Shown here piece after piece: positions 31,519-42,869 of a DNA stretch of 64,000 nt. Origin of the DNA: Photobacterium kishitanii. GTDB taxonomy: Bacteria; Pseudomonadota; Gammaproteobacteria; Enterobacterales; Vibrionaceae. Below the pieces are notes generated by a model. It saw nothing but the letters and a program-made list of their open reading frames with translations, did no database searches and was not told the DNA's origin. The translations under genes were made by a program, and so were the position numbers. How positions within the stretch are numbered: the stretch's first letter is position 1; each line of letters starts with the position of its first letter. Location: positions 1 to 64,000 of the forward strand of contig NZ_PYON01000006.1 of the NCBI RefSeq assembly GCF_003026355.1, written 5' to 3'.

Positions 31519-34302
31519 ATGACCAAATATGGACTTCGTGCCAGGGTCTTTACCCTGACATTAGCACCAACACTGATAATCGGCCTGTTATTGAGCGCTT
31601 TTTTTACTATGAGCCGCTATCAAGATCTTGAACATCAATTGATTTCGACCGGCACGAGTATTATTGAGCCATTAGCGATTTCAGCTGAATATGGTATGAC
31701 CGAAAAAAATCGGGAGGCTATTCGTCGTCTGATTGGTTATACCCATCGCAAGCATTCCGATATTATTCGTAGCATTGCGGTATTTACTGATCACAATAAA
31801 ATATTTGCGACCTCTAATTTCCATCGCAACTTTGCTTCATTTATGTACCCCGATGATAAGCCGATTCCACGCTTACTCGACACACAACTTAACGATAACA
31901 CCCTAATTCTACGTACCCCTATTTTGACTGAAGGCCAATTTGGTACCAATACCAGTGCCAGTTCATTAGGTAAACCATTAGGTTATATTGCGATAGAGCT
32001 CGATTTAAGTTCATTGCGACTGCAACAATACCAAGAAGTTTTCACGGCATTAATGGTGCTATTACTCGGCTTAAGTTTATCATCACTGTTTGCCTACCGT
32101 TTGATGCAAGATGTTACTCGCCCTATTTCTCATATGATCAGTGTCGTTGACAGAATCCGTCGGGGTCACCTTGATATTCGTATTGAAGGTCAACTTTTAG
32201 GTGAACTTGATACCCTTAAAAACGGCATCAATGCGATGGCTATCTCGTTATCTGAATATCACATTGAAATGCAACAAAGTATTGATCAGGCAACCTCAGA
32301 TTTACGTGAGACCCTTGAGCAACTTGAAATTCAAAACGTAGAATTAGATATTGCTAAAAAACGCGCTCAAGAAGCTGCGCGAGTTAAATCTGAATTCTTA
32401 GCCAATATGTCACACGAGCTACGGACACCACTTAATGGTGTAATTGGCTTCACCCGTCAAATGCTCAAAACTAAACTTAATTCCAACCAACAAGATTATC
32501 TGCTGACGATTGAAAACTCAGCCAATAACCTTCTAACCATCATCAATGATATTTTAGACTTCTCAAAATTAGAAGCTGGTAAATTATTACTGGAAAATAT
32601 TCCATTTGATTTCACCGATGCGCTTGATGATGTGATGCGCTTACTTGCTCCAAGTGCGCATGAAAAAGGCTTAGAGTTAACTCTTAAAATAGATACCCGT
32701 ATTCCACCGGGCTTAATTGGCGATCCACTTCGAATTCAACAAGTAGTAACCAACTTAATTGGTAATGCAGTAAAGTTCACTGAAACAGGTAATATTGATG
32801 TTTCTGTCGAGCTTAAATCTGAGCATGAAAATAATATTGAATTGCAATTTATGGTGCGTGATACCGGTATTGGTATTTCAGAGCGCCAGCAAGCACAATT
32901 ATTCCAAGCCTTCAGTCAAGCTGATGCCAGTATCTCACGCCGTTATGGTGGTACTGGCTTAGGATTAGTGATCACACAGAAATTGGTAAGCCAAATGGGT
33001 GGCCAAGTAAGCCTTACTAGTCGCCTCCATCAAGGTTCAACTTTCTGGTTTAGCATTCGCATGAACAAAACCGATTTACCAGTATCACAACTAATCGATA
33101 CCTCATCATTAGCCGGTAAAAAACTGCTACTAATTGAACCCAATATGCAAGCGGCCTCTGTCGTACAGCAACGGTTAATTAATGCCGGCGTGCATGTGAC
33201 CTACCGTTCTACCATGCCAGATGATGTCGAACACCATGACTTTGCGCTGTTGTGTTTATCACCAAGCGAACAACCACCAACAGCGGTGTTATTTGATCAT
33301 GTCTTTAAAGCCGAACAGATGGCTGATAAGGTACTGGTTTGCCTACCAACAACTGAGCTCGCATTATCTGAAAAACTCGCCAATACTGGAGTTGATATCT
33401 GCCTTGGTAAACCAATTGCCTCACGTAAATTATTTGAAGCTTTATGCGATAACAGTGATGACAATAGTGAACCGGAACTGCCAATGCTCGCCACACCGCA
33501 GGAGCCAATTCAACCATTAACGGTGATGGCAGTTGATGATAATCCAGCTAACCTAAAATTAATCTCTGCGCTATTAGGCGAACGTGTTGAAACCGTCATT
33601 ACCGCCACTGGTGGTAAAAAAGCAGTCGAATATGCTCATCATAAAGCCTTTGATTTAATCTTTATGGATATTCAAATGCCAGAAATGGATGGGGTTACTG
33701 CTTGCCAAGAAATACACAAAACGACCCTTAACCACAATACACCGATAATTGCTGTCACCGCCCATGCAATGGCTGGCGAACGTGAGCGACTGATCAATGC
33801 CGGTATGGATGATTACCTAACCAAACCAATTGAAGAACATATTCTGCAGCAAATTCTGGCAAAGTGGATCACCCCGACCGCTCATCACAGGGGGGGATTA
33901 ACTGCACCACAAACCGTGGCGATCGAAGAGACACCACCACAGAACGTGGCACCGACCATCGATAATAGCATTAGCTTTGATTGGTCATTAGCACTCAAAC
34001 AGGCAGCTGGTAAACAAGATCTTGCCCGTGATATGTTGCAGATGTTACTGGATTACATGCCAGAGGTAGAATTATTAGTCAATGAAGCCTTGGATGGAAA
34101 GTCTGTCGAATTATGGCCATCAATCCACAAACTACATGGTAGCTGTGCTTACAGTGGTGTACCGCGTCTGAAATACCTTTGTCACACCATTGAAACTGAA
34201 TTAAAAGCCAATGCAATGATGGTTGATATTGAACCCGAACTGCTAGAGTTAATTGATGAAATGGATAATGTTGTTAAGGCCTCAAAGCAATATCGCCATT
34301 AA
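31519..34302 (+). CDS. barA: Hybrid sensor histidine kinase BarA
   Basis: Tripartite kinase that phosphorylates UvrY and so induces CsrB-type RNAs that sequester CsrA. The 927-aa protein has two membrane helices (about 12-32 and 170-190), a periplasmic sensor between them, a HAMP domain, HisKA with H299 in MSHELRTPLNG, HATPase_c (RDTGIGIS, GGTGLGL), a receiver with D717 in FMDIQMPEMDG and an Hpt domain with H870 in SIHKLHGSC. The ATG at 31519 is preceded by AAGAGAACC; an in-frame TTG lies upstream. Ends at a bidirectional terminator. Confidence 0.96.
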   Translation: MTKYGLRARVFTLTLAPTLIIGLLLSAFFTMSRYQDLEHQLISTGTSIIEPLAISAEYGMTEKNREAIRRLIGYTHRKHSDIIRSIAVFTDHNKIFATSNFHRNFASFMYPDDKPIPRLLDTQLNDNTLILRTPILTEGQFGTNTSASSLGKPLGYIAIELDLSSLRLQQYQEVFTALMVLLLGLSLSSLFAYRLMQDVTRPISHMISVVDRIRRGHLDIRIEGQLLGELDTLKNGINAMAISLSEYHIEMQQSIDQATSDLRETLEQLEIQNVELDIAKKRAQEAARVKSEFLANMSHELRTPLNGVIGFTRQMLKTKLNSNQQDYLLTIENSANNLLTIINDILDFSKLEAGKLLLENIPFDFTDALDDVMRLLAPSAHEKGLELTLKIDTRIPPGLIGDPLRIQQVVTNLIGNAVKFTETGNIDVSVELKSEHENNIELQFMVRDTGIGISERQQAQLFQAFSQADASISRRYGGTGLGLVITQKLVSQMGGQVSLTSRLHQGSTFWFSIRMNKTDLPVSQLIDTSSLAGKKLLLIEPNMQAASVVQQRLINAGVHVTYRSTMPDDVEHHDFALLCLSPSEQPPTAVLFDHVFKAEQMADKVLVCLPTTELALSEKLANTGVDICLGKPIASRKLFEALCDNSDDNSEPELPMLATPQEPIQPLTVMAVDDNPANLKLISALLGERVETVITATGGKKAVEYAHHKAFDLIFMDIQMPEMDGVTACQEIHKTTLNHNTPIIAVTAHAMAGERERLINAGMDDYLTKPIEEHILQQILAKWITPTAHHRGGLTAPQTVAIEETPPQNVAPTIDNSISFDWSLALKQAAGKQDLARDMLQMLLDYMPEVELLVNEALDGKSVELWPSIHKLHGSCAYSGVPRLKYLCHTIETELKANAMMVDIEPELLELIDEMDNVVKASKQYRH

Positions 34303-34321
34303 TGACCACCGTTTTAACCAT

Positions 34322-34357
34322 AAAAAAAGCGCGAGCCTTATCAGCTCGCGCTTTTTT
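34322..34357. terminator. Bidirectional terminator between barA and acpS
   Basis: AAAAAAAGCGCGAGC - loop - GCTCGCGCTTTTTT: a 10-bp-plus G+C-rich stem with A/T tails on both sides; serves the converging barA and acpS units. Confidence 0.92.
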
Positions 34358-34379
34358 ATATTAACGACTATCGATGATA

Positions 34380-34760
34380 TTAACTTTCAATGATCACCGT
34401 TGCGACGGCATAACGGCGCTCATCTGCAATAGTAAGATGTACATGCTGACCACCGATTGCAGTCAGCAATGCTAATGCTTGGCCGGAGAAGGTAACCAAT
34501 GGTTTACCGCGAGCATCATTAGTAACACTAAAGTCTTGAAAAGAGACACCGCACGCAATCCCAGTCCCTAACGCTTTAGAGGCTGCCTCTTTAACCGCAA
34601 ATCGTTTAGCGACAAAGCGGGCTCGTAATTTTAAACTATAATATTGTTCGAGTTCAGAGGCTGATAACACTCGCTCGGCAAAGCCATCGCCTGTACGAGC
34701 AAGTACTTTTTCAATCCGTTCAATTTCAACGATATCAGTCCCTAAACCTAAAATAGCCAT
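34380..34760 (-). CDS. acpS: Holo-[acyl-carrier-protein] synthase
   Basis: Transfers 4'-phosphopantetheine from CoA to apo-ACP. The 126-aa protein begins [19 protein letters not shown] with the Mg-binding Asp, and has [20 protein letters not shown]. The ATG shares one base with the pdxJ stop (TAATG). Last gene of the lepA-lepB-rnc-era-recO-pdxJ-acpS run. Confidence 0.96.
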   Translation of the reverse strand: MAILGLGTDIVEIERIEKVLARTGDGFAERVLSASELEQYYSLKLRARFVAKRFAVKEAASKALGTGIACGVSFQDFSVTNDARGKPLVTFSGQALALLTAIGGQHVHLTIADERRYAVATVIIES

Positions 34761-35491
34761 TAGCCACGCGCTTCCTGCATCAATAAACGCATATCCGCTA
34801 CCGCTTTTTCAAGACCATCAAACATTGCTCGTCCCATAATAGAATGACCAATATTGAGCTCATACAGCTCAGGTAATGCCGCAATAGCCTTAACGTTATG
34901 GTAGGTTAAACCATGACCAGCATTAACTTTAATTCCAAGGCTTGCAGCATAAGTTGCAGCAACGGCAATTTTTTCAAGTTCAGCGGCTTGTACTTCTTCA
35001 GTAGTTGCATCTGCATAATGACCAGTATGCAATTCAATAAACGGGGCACCAGTCACTAGTGCTGCATCAATCTGGCGCTTGTCTGCATCAATAAACAGTG
35101 ACACTTTAATCCCTGCAGCGGCTAGTTTAGCCGTTGCTGCTTTGATTTTTTCACATTGGCTCGCCACATCCAAGCCACCTTCAGTTGTCAGCTCAGCCCG
35201 TTTTTCTGGTACTAAACATACATATTCAGGTTGGGTCTCTAAAGCAATTGCGACCATTTCATCGGTAACCGCCATTTCTAGATTCATTCGCGTCTGCAAT
35301 GTTTCTCGTAAAATTCGAACATCACGATCATTAATATGACGACGATCTTCACGTAAATGGACCGTGATACCATCAGCACCTGCGCGCTCAGCTACTTCTG
35401 CAGCATGAACGGGATCAGGATACCGTGTACCGCGGGCATTACGTAATGTTGCAATATGGTCGATATTGACGCCGAGTAGAATGTTGCTCAT
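34760..35491 (-). CDS. pdxJ: Pyridoxine 5'-phosphate synthase
   Basis: Condenses 3-amino-2-oxopropyl phosphate with deoxyxylulose 5-phosphate, the last ring-forming step of vitamin B6 synthesis. The 243-aa TIM-barrel protein has [16 protein letters not shown] at the N-terminus, [14 protein letters not shown] and the C-terminal [14 protein letters not shown]. Overlaps recO by 4 bp (ATGA). Confidence 0.97.
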   Translation of the reverse strand: MSNILLGVNIDHIATLRNARGTRYPDPVHAAEVAERAGADGITVHLREDRRHINDRDVRILRETLQTRMNLEMAVTDEMVAIALETQPEYVCLVPEKRAELTTEGGLDVASQCEKIKAATAKLAAAGIKVSLFIDADKRQIDAALVTGAPFIELHTGHYADATTEEVQAAELEKIAVAATYAASLGIKVNAGHGLTYHNVKAIAALPELYELNIGHSIMGRAMFDGLEKAVADMRLLMQEARG

Positions 35492-36198
35492 TTTCCAATA
35501 CTCCTTGCTCGTGGGATAAACAATTCCCGACTTTTTAATGGCTTTGAACCAAGATACGGCTTTAAGGCTATCCGTGTAAAGCGTTTCGCCGCCCGAAGTT
35601 GGGCGGGCGTTTCAAAACATCTCGCTGCAATGGCTTTTAATTCATCACCACGAAAAGTAAGTTGGGTTATTTTTATCGAGGCAATAAACCCCAACTGTTC
35701 GCGGTAATTGTAAGTCATATGATCGTCGACAGCTAAGCCACTACCGGCACAATGAAGAAAGTCGAGGCCATAGCCAAGATGGTGTAATAAGGCGAGTTCA
35801 AAACGGCGCAATGCTGGCTCTGGATTATCCGCTTGTGCAAGCTCACGTAGCACATTCAAATAATCAAGAAACAACACCGGATAAGGGGTGTGATTTTCTA
35901 ATACCCGCGCTAAAACTTCATTAACGTACATCGCGGAATATAAAATATAACTGCGCAACGGCAGTCCAATACTGATAGGTTCGGCATGAGTGAGAACGGG
36001 CATGCTACCTTTACCACTCCATTTCATAAATAATGGCGTAAATGGCTGCAAGGTTCCTCGAAGATTAGAACGCTTACGTCGCGCTCCTTTTGCAAGTAGG
36101 GTAAGACGGCCATAATCCTCGCTAAACACATCAAGGATCAGGCTCGTCTCACTATAATGACGATAATGAAGGACGAAACAACGCTGTAGGCCCTCCAT
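35488..36198 (-). CDS. recO: DNA repair protein RecO
   Basis: Loads RecA on SSB-coated gaps together with RecR. The 236-aa protein has an N-terminal OB fold ([35 protein letters not shown]) and a helical C-terminal domain; the zinc cysteines of some family members are absent, as in E. coli. Eight bp after era. Confidence 0.94.
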   Translation of the reverse strand: MEGLQRCFVLHYRHYSETSLILDVFSEDYGRLTLLAKGARRKRSNLRGTLQPFTPLFMKWSGKGSMPVLTHAEPISIGLPLRSYILYSAMYVNEVLARVLENHTPYPVLFLDYLNVLRELAQADNPEPALRRFELALLHHLGYGLDFLHCAGSGLAVDDHMTYNYREQLGFIASIKITQLTFRGDELKAIAARCFETPAQLRAAKRFTRIALKPYLGSKPLKSRELFIPRARSIGK

Positions 36199-36206
36199 TA
36201 CTTTCC

Positions 36207-37112
36207 TTATAGATCGTCAATGTAACCTAAGCTACGCAGTGCACGTTCGTCATCTGCCCAACCTGATTTCACTTTAACCCAAAGTTCTAAATACACTTTA
36301 CGTTCAAATAAGTCTTCCATATCTAAACGGGCTTCACGGCCAATAACTTTGATCTTATCGCCGCCTTTACCGATTACCATTTTCTTCTGGCCTTTACGCT
36401 CAACCAGAATCAAACCGTTGATATCAAAACCATTTGTTTCAGGGTTGAAATCAAAACGCTCAATTTCAACAGTCACTGAATACGGTAATTCTTCACCGGT
36501 AAAGCGCATTAGTTTTTCACGAATAATTTCTGACGCCATAAAGCGCTGGGAACGATCCGTTACATACTCTTCAGGAAAGTAGTATTCACACTCAGGCAAA
36601 TACTCACGAACAATTTTTTCAACCGCATCAACGTTAGTCCCTTTCTTCGCAGAAATTGGCACAACATCAACAAATGGCATTTTGTTCGCTAGTTCCTGCA
36701 AATGCGGGAATAACTCATGTTTTTCTTTAATATTATCGACTTTGTTGATCAACAGTACTGTTGGTAGCTCACTTTTTATAAGCTTATTCAGTACCATCTC
36801 ATCATCTGCAGTCCACATCGTGCCATCCACAAGGAATAACACTAGCTCAACATCAGTTAATGAACTACTTGCAGCACGGTTCATTAAACGGTTAATCACA
36901 CGCTTTTCTTCAATGTGCAAACCTGGAGTGTCTATATAGACAGCCTGATACCCATCACGAGTATCAACACCCATAATGCGGTGACGTGTAGTTTGCGGTT
37001 TACGTGAAGTGATAGACAGTTTCTGCCCCACTAAACGGTTAAGCAAGGTTGATTTTCCGACATTCGGTCGACCAACGATGGCAATAAAGCCACAGTGTTG
37101 TTTATCTGTCAT
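36207..37112 (-). CDS. era: GTPase Era
   Basis: Ribosome-assembly GTPase that binds the 3' end of 16S rRNA. The 301-aa protein has G1 GRPNVGKST, the switch region [12 protein letters not shown]3 DTPGLH, G4 NKVD and the C-terminal KH domain around [20 protein letters not shown]. Start overlaps the rnc stop by 4 bp, so translation is coupled. Confidence 0.97.
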   Translation of the reverse strand: MTDKQHCGFIAIVGRPNVGKSTLLNRLVGQKLSITSRKPQTTRHRIMGVDTRDGYQAVYIDTPGLHIEEKRVINRLMNRAASSSLTDVELVLFLVDGTMWTADDEMVLNKLIKSELPTVLLINKVDNIKEKHELFPHLQELANKMPFVDVVPISAKKGTNVDAVEKIVREYLPECEYYFPEEYVTDRSQRFMASEIIREKLMRFTGEELPYSVTVEIERFDFNPETNGFDINGLILVERKGQKKMVIGKGGDKIKVIGREARLDMEDLFERKVYLELWVKVKSGWADDERALRSLGYIDDL

Positions 37113-37783
37113 GATTCCAACTGATTAAGTGCAATTTCTGCTGCTGCCTGCTCTGCCTTGCGCCGACTGCCGCCCTTACCGATAACAGGTTCATCCAAAC
37201 CTGAAACATCACACTGTACGGTGAACTCTTGGTTATGAGCTTCACCTTGTACCTTAATTACAGTATATGCTGGTAATGGTAAACGGCGACCTTGAAGACA
37301 CTCTTGCAAGCGTGTTTTAGGATCTTTTTGGTTGATGCCAGGTTCAATCGTATCAAGACGTGATTTATACCAAGCCAATACGACTTGACGCACTGTCTCA
37401 ACATCACTATCTAGATAAACCGCGCCAATGATTGCTTCAACACAGTCAGCCAGAATCGAATCACGACGGAAGCCGCCGCTTTTCAACTCACCAGGGCCTA
37501 ATAGTAAGTAGTCACCAAGTTCGAACTCACGTCCTAACTCAGCTAATGTCTTACCACGGACTAGTGTTGCGCGCATTCGGCTCATATCACCTTCATCCAC
37601 AGAAGGAAAACGGTGATATAAGTCATCAGCAACAACAAAACTTAAAATAGAATCGCCTAGAAATTCTAGGCGCTCATTGTGGGTGCCATTAGCACTGCGA
37701 TGTGTCAGTGCTAATGTCATCAACTCACAATTGTTAAATTGGTAGCCCAGCTTGCGCTGAAGCCTATTCGCTGGAGTTGTCAT
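37109..37783 (-). CDS. rnc: Ribonuclease III
   Basis: Cleaves double-stranded RNA in rRNA precursors and many mRNAs. The 224-aa protein has the catalytic signature [15 protein letters not shown], later acidic residues in [13 protein letters not shown], and a C-terminal dsRNA-binding domain ([18 protein letters not shown]). The ATG at 37783 ([14 protein letters not shown]) is chosen from homology; upstream openings overlap lepB. In E. coli rnc cuts its own leader, and the hairpin between lepA and lepB (38767-38803) could be a similar element. Confidence 0.96.
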   Translation of the reverse strand: MTTPANRLQRKLGYQFNNCELMTLALTHRSANGTHNERLEFLGDSILSFVVADDLYHRFPSVDEGDMSRMRATLVRGKTLAELGREFELGDYLLLGPGELKSGGFRRDSILADCVEAIIGAVYLDSDVETVRQVVLAWYKSRLDTIEPGINQKDPKTRLQECLQGRRLPLPAYTVIKVQGEAHNQEFTVQCDVSGLDEPVIGKGGSRRKAEQAAAEIALNQLES

Positions 37784-37793
37784 TTTCTCTCGA

Positions 37794-38693
37794 TTATTTA
37801 ATGCTACCGATACGGTCAAAGCGTACACCGGTAGGGATCCAAGATGGAAGTAAACTATCAGGCTTGCGATCGAAATCAAAGCTCATCCAAATAGCTACCG
37901 CCTTGCCGACTAGATTCGCTTCTGGAACAAAGCCCCAGTAACGACTATCAGCACTATTGTCACGGTTGTCACCCATAACAAAATACTCACCTTTTGGTAC
38001 AACCCACTCACCGATCCCTGGGCGAGGTACGTAAGCCATACGGTTATCACGTCGCAATGGATTGATCAAAATATGATGATTTACATCACCAAGGTGTTCG
38101 TTAAACTCAATCAGACGCGCCATACCTTGAGTAAAATCGCTGTCTTTCATATCCGTTAACTTAACTGGCTTACAAACAGAAGTACCTTGCGGCTGAATGC
38201 ATAACTGTTTATCTGCACTATAACGAATCATATCACCAGGTAAACCAACAACACGTTTAATGTAGTCAATTTTTGGATTTGGCGGGTAACGGAATACAAT
38301 GACATCACCACGTTTAGGCTCACCTAAATCTAAAAACTTATGGTCAAATACTGGATCGCGTAATCCGTAATCAAATTTATTTACCAAGATAAAATCACCA
38401 ACATATAAGGTTGGTAGCATTGATTTTGATGGAATTTGAAACGGTTCATAAATAAATGAACGGAATATCATGATCAGTGCAATCACAGGGAACATTGAGC
38501 TTGCTGACTCAATCCAACCTGGCTGAGGCGCAACACGTGCAAGTACTTCAGCATCAACTTGACCACCGGCTTTTTCAGCTGCGGCTGCAATTTTTAATTG
38601 TCGCTTAGGTGCCCAGATAAATTTATCTAGAGCCCAAATAATACCGGTAAAAATTGTTGCTAAGACCAGTATTATTGAAAATGTATTTGCCAT
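37794..38693 (-). CDS. lepB: Signal peptidase I
   Basis: Removes signal peptides at the inner membrane. The 299-aa protein has two N-terminal membrane helices (4-22 and 66-83), the catalytic Ser91 in [10 protein letters not shown], Lys146 in [12 protein letters not shown] and the [14 protein letters not shown] box. Follows lepA after a 143-bp gap that contains a large hairpin. Confidence 0.97.
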   Translation of the reverse strand: MANTFSIILVLATIFTGIIWALDKFIWAPKRQLKIAAAAEKAGGQVDAEVLARVAPQPGWIESASSMFPVIALIMIFRSFIYEPFQIPSKSMLPTLYVGDFILVNKFDYGLRDPVFDHKFLDLGEPKRGDVIVFRYPPNPKIDYIKRVVGLPGDMIRYSADKQLCIQPQGTSVCKPVKLTDMKDSDFTQGMARLIEFNEHLGDVNHHILINPLRRDNRMAYVPRPGIGEWVVPKGEYFVMGDNRDNSADSRYWGFVPEANLVGKAVAIWMSFDFDRKPDSLLPSWIPTGVRFDRIGSIK

Positions 38694-38766
38694 GTTATTC
38701 CTTAGGTTTAACGCAACTAACCCCGACAGTTAGCTGATTGGGTCTAATTTAAAACGCCTAAGTAAA

Positions 38767-38803
38767 AGAAAGTGCTATTTAACAGGTTAAATAAGCACTT
38801 TCT
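38767..38803 (-). other. Large hairpin between lepA and lepB
   Basis: The minus strand forms a nearly perfect stem of about 16 bp (arms AGAAAGTGCTTATTTAAC and GTTAAATAGCACTTTCT, one bulged base) with a tiny loop, then TTTTACTT. The T run is short, so it could be a partial terminator or an RNA-processing signal. Confidence 0.6.
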
Positions 38804-38836
38804 AATCATATATAGACTGTTATAAACAAAGAAAGG

Positions 38837-40633
38837 TTACTTATCTTTGCCCACATGAAGAATCGCTAGGAAGGCTTCTTGTGGTAATTCTACATTACCA
38901 ATTTGCTTCATGCGTTTCTTACCGTCTTTCTGTTTCTGTAGTAGCTTCTTCTTACGGCTAATATCGCCACCATAACATTTCGCGATTACGTTTTTACGTA
39001 ATTGCTTCACGGTTGAACGTGCAATGATATGACCACCAATCGCCGCTTGAATAGCGATATCAAACATTTGACGAGGAATGAATTCTTTCATTTTCTCAAC
39101 AACATCACGACCCCGAGTCTGTGAGTTTTCTTTATGAGTAATGATAGCTAGCGCATCAACACGCTCACCATTTAACAGAATATCAACTCGTACCATGTCT
39201 GATTCTTGGTAACGTTGGAAATTATAATCTAGCGATGCATAACCGCGCGAAGTTGATTTCAAACGATCGAAGAAATCCAGTACTACTTCTGACATTGGAA
39301 TATCATACGTTAGTGCGACTTGATTACCGTGATAAACCATATCAACCTGCATACCACGCTTTTCAATACATAGCGTAATAACATTACCTAAGTATTCACT
39401 TGGTACTAGAATATTACAGCGAGCAATAGGCTCACCCATAATTTCAATATCATTAACCGCAGGTAATTTCGCAGGGCTATCAACGTACAGCATCGTGCCG
39501 TCATTTTTCTTAACTTCATACACTACTGTCGGTGCAGTAGTAATCAAATTAAGATCGTATTCACGCTCTAGACGCTCTTGAATAATCTCCATGTGGAGCA
39601 TACCCAAGAAACCACAACGGAAACCGAAACCAAGTGCAGATGAACTTTCTGGCTCATAAAACAATGAGGCGTCATTAAGACTTAATTTGCCCAATGCATC
39701 ACGGAAGTTCTCGTAATCATCAGATGATACAGGGAACAAACCTGCATATACCTGTGGTTTTACTTTTTTAAAGCCAGGTAATGCAACTTCACAACCGCCT
39801 TTTGCTAATGTTAGTGTATCACCAACAGGGGCGCCAAGGATGTCTTTAATACCACATACTACCCAGCCTACTTCGCCAGTATTTAATTCAGTAGTATCAA
39901 CTCGTTTTGGCGTGAAAATACCAAGACGATCAACACCCCAAATTTGACCTGTGGTCATTACTTTAATTTTGTCGTTTTTCTTTAGCTTTCCGTTTTTAAC
40001 ACGAACTAAAGACACTACACCTAAGTAATTATCAAACCATGAGTCAATAATTAGTGCTTGTAGGGGCGCATCCGGATCACCTTCAGGTGCAGGAATAGCT
40101 TCAACGATTTTCTCTAGAACCTCGTCAACACCAACGCCAGTTTTTGCTGAACAACGCACAGCATCAATAGCATCAATACCAACGATGTCTTCAATTTCTT
40201 CAGCTACACGCTCTGGATCGGCGGCAGGAAGGTCGATTTTATTTAAAATCGGCACCACTTCCAAATCCATTTCCATAGCGGTATAACAGTTTGCTAAAGT
40301 CTGAGCTTCTACGCCCTGGCCCGCATCGACTACCAATAATGCACCTTCACAGGCTGCAAGTGAACGCGATACTTCATACGAGAAGTCAACGTGCCCAGGG
40401 GTGTCGATAAAGTTTAATTGATAAGTTTCACCATCTTTAGCCGTGTAATCGAGCGTCACGCTCTGGGCTTTAATGGTGATACCGCGTTCGCGTTCAAGAT
40501 CCATTGAATCTAAAACCTGCGCAGCCATTTCTCGATCAGAAAGGCCGCCACAGACTTGAATTAGACGGTCGGATAAGGTCGACTTACCATGGTCGATATG
40601 TGCGATAATCGAAAAGTTACGAATGTGCTTCAT
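38837..40633 (-). CDS. lepA: Elongation factor 4 (LepA)
   Basis: Ribosome-bound GTPase thought to act in back-translocation or initiation-stage quality control. The 598-aa protein has G1 [10 protein letters not shown]2 RERGITI, G3 DTPGHVDF, G4 NKID, EF-G-like domains III and V, and the unique C-terminal domain ending [21 protein letters not shown]. The start has a weak ribosome site. Upstream is rseC, 76 bp away. Confidence 0.97.
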   Translation of the reverse strand: MKHIRNFSIIAHIDHGKSTLSDRLIQVCGGLSDREMAAQVLDSMDLERERGITIKAQSVTLDYTAKDGETYQLNFIDTPGHVDFSYEVSRSLAACEGALLVVDAGQGVEAQTLANCYTAMEMDLEVVPILNKIDLPAADPERVAEEIEDIVGIDAIDAVRCSAKTGVGVDEVLEKIVEAIPAPEGDPDAPLQALIIDSWFDNYLGVVSLVRVKNGKLKKNDKIKVMTTGQIWGVDRLGIFTPKRVDTTELNTGEVGWVVCGIKDILGAPVGDTLTLAKGGCEVALPGFKKVKPQVYAGLFPVSSDDYENFRDALGKLSLNDASLFYEPESSSALGFGFRCGFLGMLHMEIIQERLEREYDLNLITTAPTVVYEVKKNDGTMLYVDSPAKLPAVNDIEIMGEPIARCNILVPSEYLGNVITLCIEKRGMQVDMVYHGNQVALTYDIPMSEVVLDFFDRLKSTSRGYASLDYNFQRYQESDMVRVDILLNGERVDALAIITHKENSQTRGRDVVEKMKEFIPRQMFDIAIQAAIGGHIIARSTVKQLRKNVIAKCYGGDISRKKKLLQKQKDGKKRMKQIGNVELPQEAFLAILHVGKDK

Positions 40634-40709
40634 GAATGGCGTGACTAGCTCGTGATTAAAATGAATGGGATCTTAAGATCAAGTTGACGGATTCTACCGA
40701 ATTTAAACG

Positions 40710-41207
40710 CTACTCGCTATCTTTCGATGCGGCATTTATCAGCTTATCTGCTGAAATGGGTAGCCCTAGCACTCGAATAAGGCTTGGTTTGTAGGCTGAA
40801 TCCCCATCTAATCTCTTGGCATAATACCGAGCAATCATTAATCCTATCGTTGTAGCAACCGCGGCTGATACAATAACACCTAGCTGATTACTGCCTGCTA
40901 AATCAATAAATATATACTGACCGATTAAACTACCACCAATTAAAAACAGTAACGGCAGCATATAAACCAGCAAGGCTGAACTCAGCATACTACGCTCAGA
41001 CAAGCCAATTTCAACCACTTGTCCAAGGGTTATTTTTTCATCAGTCGCGATATTTATCTGATGAGAACGCCCAGGCATAGCTTTACTGACTATACCTGTG
41101 CCACAACTATCGCGTGAAGCACAATGACCACAACTGGTTTCTTGCTGACAACTCACGGTTATATGGCCGCTATCAACGGCGACAACCGTTGCTAATGTTC
41201 GCATCAT
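40710..41207 (-). CDS. rseC: SoxR-reducing / sigma-E regulatory protein RseC
   Basis: Inner-membrane protein of 165 aa with two membrane helices (about 78-98 and 106-126) and an N-terminal Cys cluster in SCGHCASRDSCGTG. In E. coli RseC takes part in reducing SoxR together with the Rsx complex and has a minor effect on sigma-E. It starts 2 bp after rseB at one of two adjacent ATGs, as the last gene of rpoE-rseABC. Confidence 0.93.
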   Translation of the reverse strand: MMRTLATVVAVDSGHITVSCQQETSCGHCASRDSCGTGIVSKAMPGRSHQINIATDEKITLGQVVEIGLSERSMLSSALLVYMLPLLFLIGGSLIGQYIFIDLAGSNQLGVIVSAAVATTIGLMIARYYAKRLDGDSAYKPSLIRVLGLPISADKLINAASKDSE

Positions 41208-41209
41208 GA

Positions 41210-42196
41210 TTATTTACTCGTTGAGGTAACCTCTGCTTTAATTTTATCAAAGGTTACGTTTTCTGCAATTTGTCGTGCTGTTTGTGGTGGAATATCACCA
41301 ACGACAGTAATTTCTTTATTACCATCAACTCGAGTGATTAACGTACGACGTCCTTGGCGAACCAATTGTCCTCGTCCAACAAAATTATCGGCATCAGAAA
41401 CATAAACAGAAAAACTAAATAAACCATCACTGTACATTCGGCTTTCAACCGCACGCTCAGTTAATAGTAGTCGATGTCGATTACCGGCTATTAATGTAAA
41501 ACCATTCGGTAACCAATTTACCGACCATTCCAGTTTTTTCTGTGGCTGTTGCGGTAATTGTACCACGGCCGGCAATTTAACTTGATCGAGCTTACTGAGC
41601 ATTTCAGCAACTTTAGGATTCACGACAAATGACACAACACGGAATTGTTCCAGTAAGTCACCATCACGCCCCAATAAATCAGCGCGCATAACAAGGTGAG
41701 TCGCTTGATCTATCCACAATAAATAAGAATAACGATTACCGTCTTTAGGTGCGATACGAATAACATTACAGGCGACACCCGCTTCACGTGCGCGTCCCAT
41801 AGCGATAAATTCATAATACTTAGACAGTTTATCTATATTGGCTTTCATTAACGGTAATATTGGCGCGACCATTTTATTACTTTTAATCGTAAAAGGATCG
41901 AGCCCTGGTTCAAAGTAACTCACCTCATCACCACGTTGAATCACCTCTTGTGGTGGACCACTGAGGAACAACAGATGACCATAACTTTGACCATTCTCTA
42001 ATGCATGCCGATACCGCAATGTATCAATGCTATTTTTCTTAACCCAAATGTAAGACATCTCATAACTAAGATCTCGACTGGCTTGGCCCATTTGATGCAA
42101 CAAAGCCTCTGTTGAAGGTTGAACCGCTTCAGCAGAGGCTTGGAGTGGCAACAATAGGCTGACCAATGCAAGCGCACCGACCAGAGTTTTTTTCAT
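41210..42196 (-). CDS. rseB: Sigma-E regulatory periplasmic protein RseB
   Basis: Binds the periplasmic part of RseA and protects it from DegS until it senses LPS or misfolded lipoproteins. The 328-aa protein has a signal peptide (MKKTLVGALALVSLLLPLQA, cut near ASA), a MucB/RseB N-terminal domain resembling lipoprotein carriers, and a smaller C-terminal domain. Start shares one base with the rseA stop. Confidence 0.94.
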   Translation of the reverse strand: MKKTLVGALALVSLLLPLQASAEAVQPSTEALLHQMGQASRDLSYEMSYIWVKKNSIDTLRYRHALENGQSYGHLLFLSGPPQEVIQRGDEVSYFEPGLDPFTIKSNKMVAPILPLMKANIDKLSKYYEFIAMGRAREAGVACNVIRIAPKDGNRYSYLLWIDQATHLVMRADLLGRDGDLLEQFRVVSFVVNPKVAEMLSKLDQVKLPAVVQLPQQPQKKLEWSVNWLPNGFTLIAGNRHRLLLTERAVESRMYSDGLFSFSVYVSDADNFVGRGQLVRQGRRTLITRVDGNKEITVVGDIPPQTARQIAENVTFDKIKAEVTSTSK

Positions 42197-42843
42197 TAAT
42201 CCGCCACAGAATTATTAGTATGTAATCGTGAATTATCAATACTACCATCTTCAGCATTAAACCGAAGTTGAAGTTCATAATCTTGTAACATCGAGTTAAT
42301 TCGACGTCGTTGTTCCATTAACTGTGACTCAGATGGTGTCTGATTATCATCAACCATATTGGTATTTAGACTCACAGGCTCAGCTTTACCAACAAATGGA
42401 ATGGTTTGCAGCACAGGCACATCATTACTGGTTGTTGTTGTAAGGTTGCTACCATTACCATCATATTGTTGGACACCAACAATCACCGCCAGCGAAACAC
42501 ATGCAGCCACAGCAACCTGACCAAACTGGGATAGCCAAGCGGGTAAGGTCCGCTTCGCTTTAAATGGGGTCGGTTGTTCTTCAGTAATAATCGGCGCAAC
42601 AACGGCCTCAATATTAGTGGCCGTCGCACCAGTATGAGCAGGTTCAGCCTCTAGCGCTAACGCGACATTTTCTGCAATATTCCATTGTTTGCATTGCGGT
42701 ACATCACCACGCATGACATCACCGATAAGGTTAAAGTCATGCCAGCTTTGCTCGCTATTTTTGTCAACAGTCAGCGCATTGATAATGCTCTGATCCAAAT
42801 CTTCGCCATCAAGTAATGCCGAAATTTTTTCTTTATCAGCCAT
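42196..42843 (-). CDS. rseA: Anti-sigma-E factor RseA
   Basis: Inner-membrane anti-sigma factor that holds RpoE until cleaved by DegS and RseP. The N-terminal cytoplasmic domain (MADKEKISALLDGEDLDQS, SWHDFNLIGDVMRGD) matches the RpoE-binding fold; one membrane helix lies near residues 108-125 (VAVAACVSLAVIVGVQQY); the periplasmic tail is Gln/Asn-rich. I chose the ATG at 42843 (GTGGA upstream, 215 aa); the longer reading frame would overlap rpoE. Confidence 0.94.
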   Translation of the reverse strand: MADKEKISALLDGEDLDQSIINALTVDKNSEQSWHDFNLIGDVMRGDVPQCKQWNIAENVALALEAEPAHTGATATNIEAVVAPIITEEQPTPFKAKRTLPAWLSQFGQVAVAACVSLAVIVGVQQYDGNGSNLTTTTSNDVPVLQTIPFVGKAEPVSLNTNMVDDNQTPSESQLMEQRRRINSMLQDYELQLRFNAEDGSIDNSRLHTNNSVAD

Positions 42844-42869
42844 TTTTTCCACCGTTTGGTGCAACATTG

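Noticed and set aside
37432..37650. 72-aa plus-strand frame opposite rnc
   Set aside because: Antisense to the RNase III domain, no recognisable fold, no regulatory signals.
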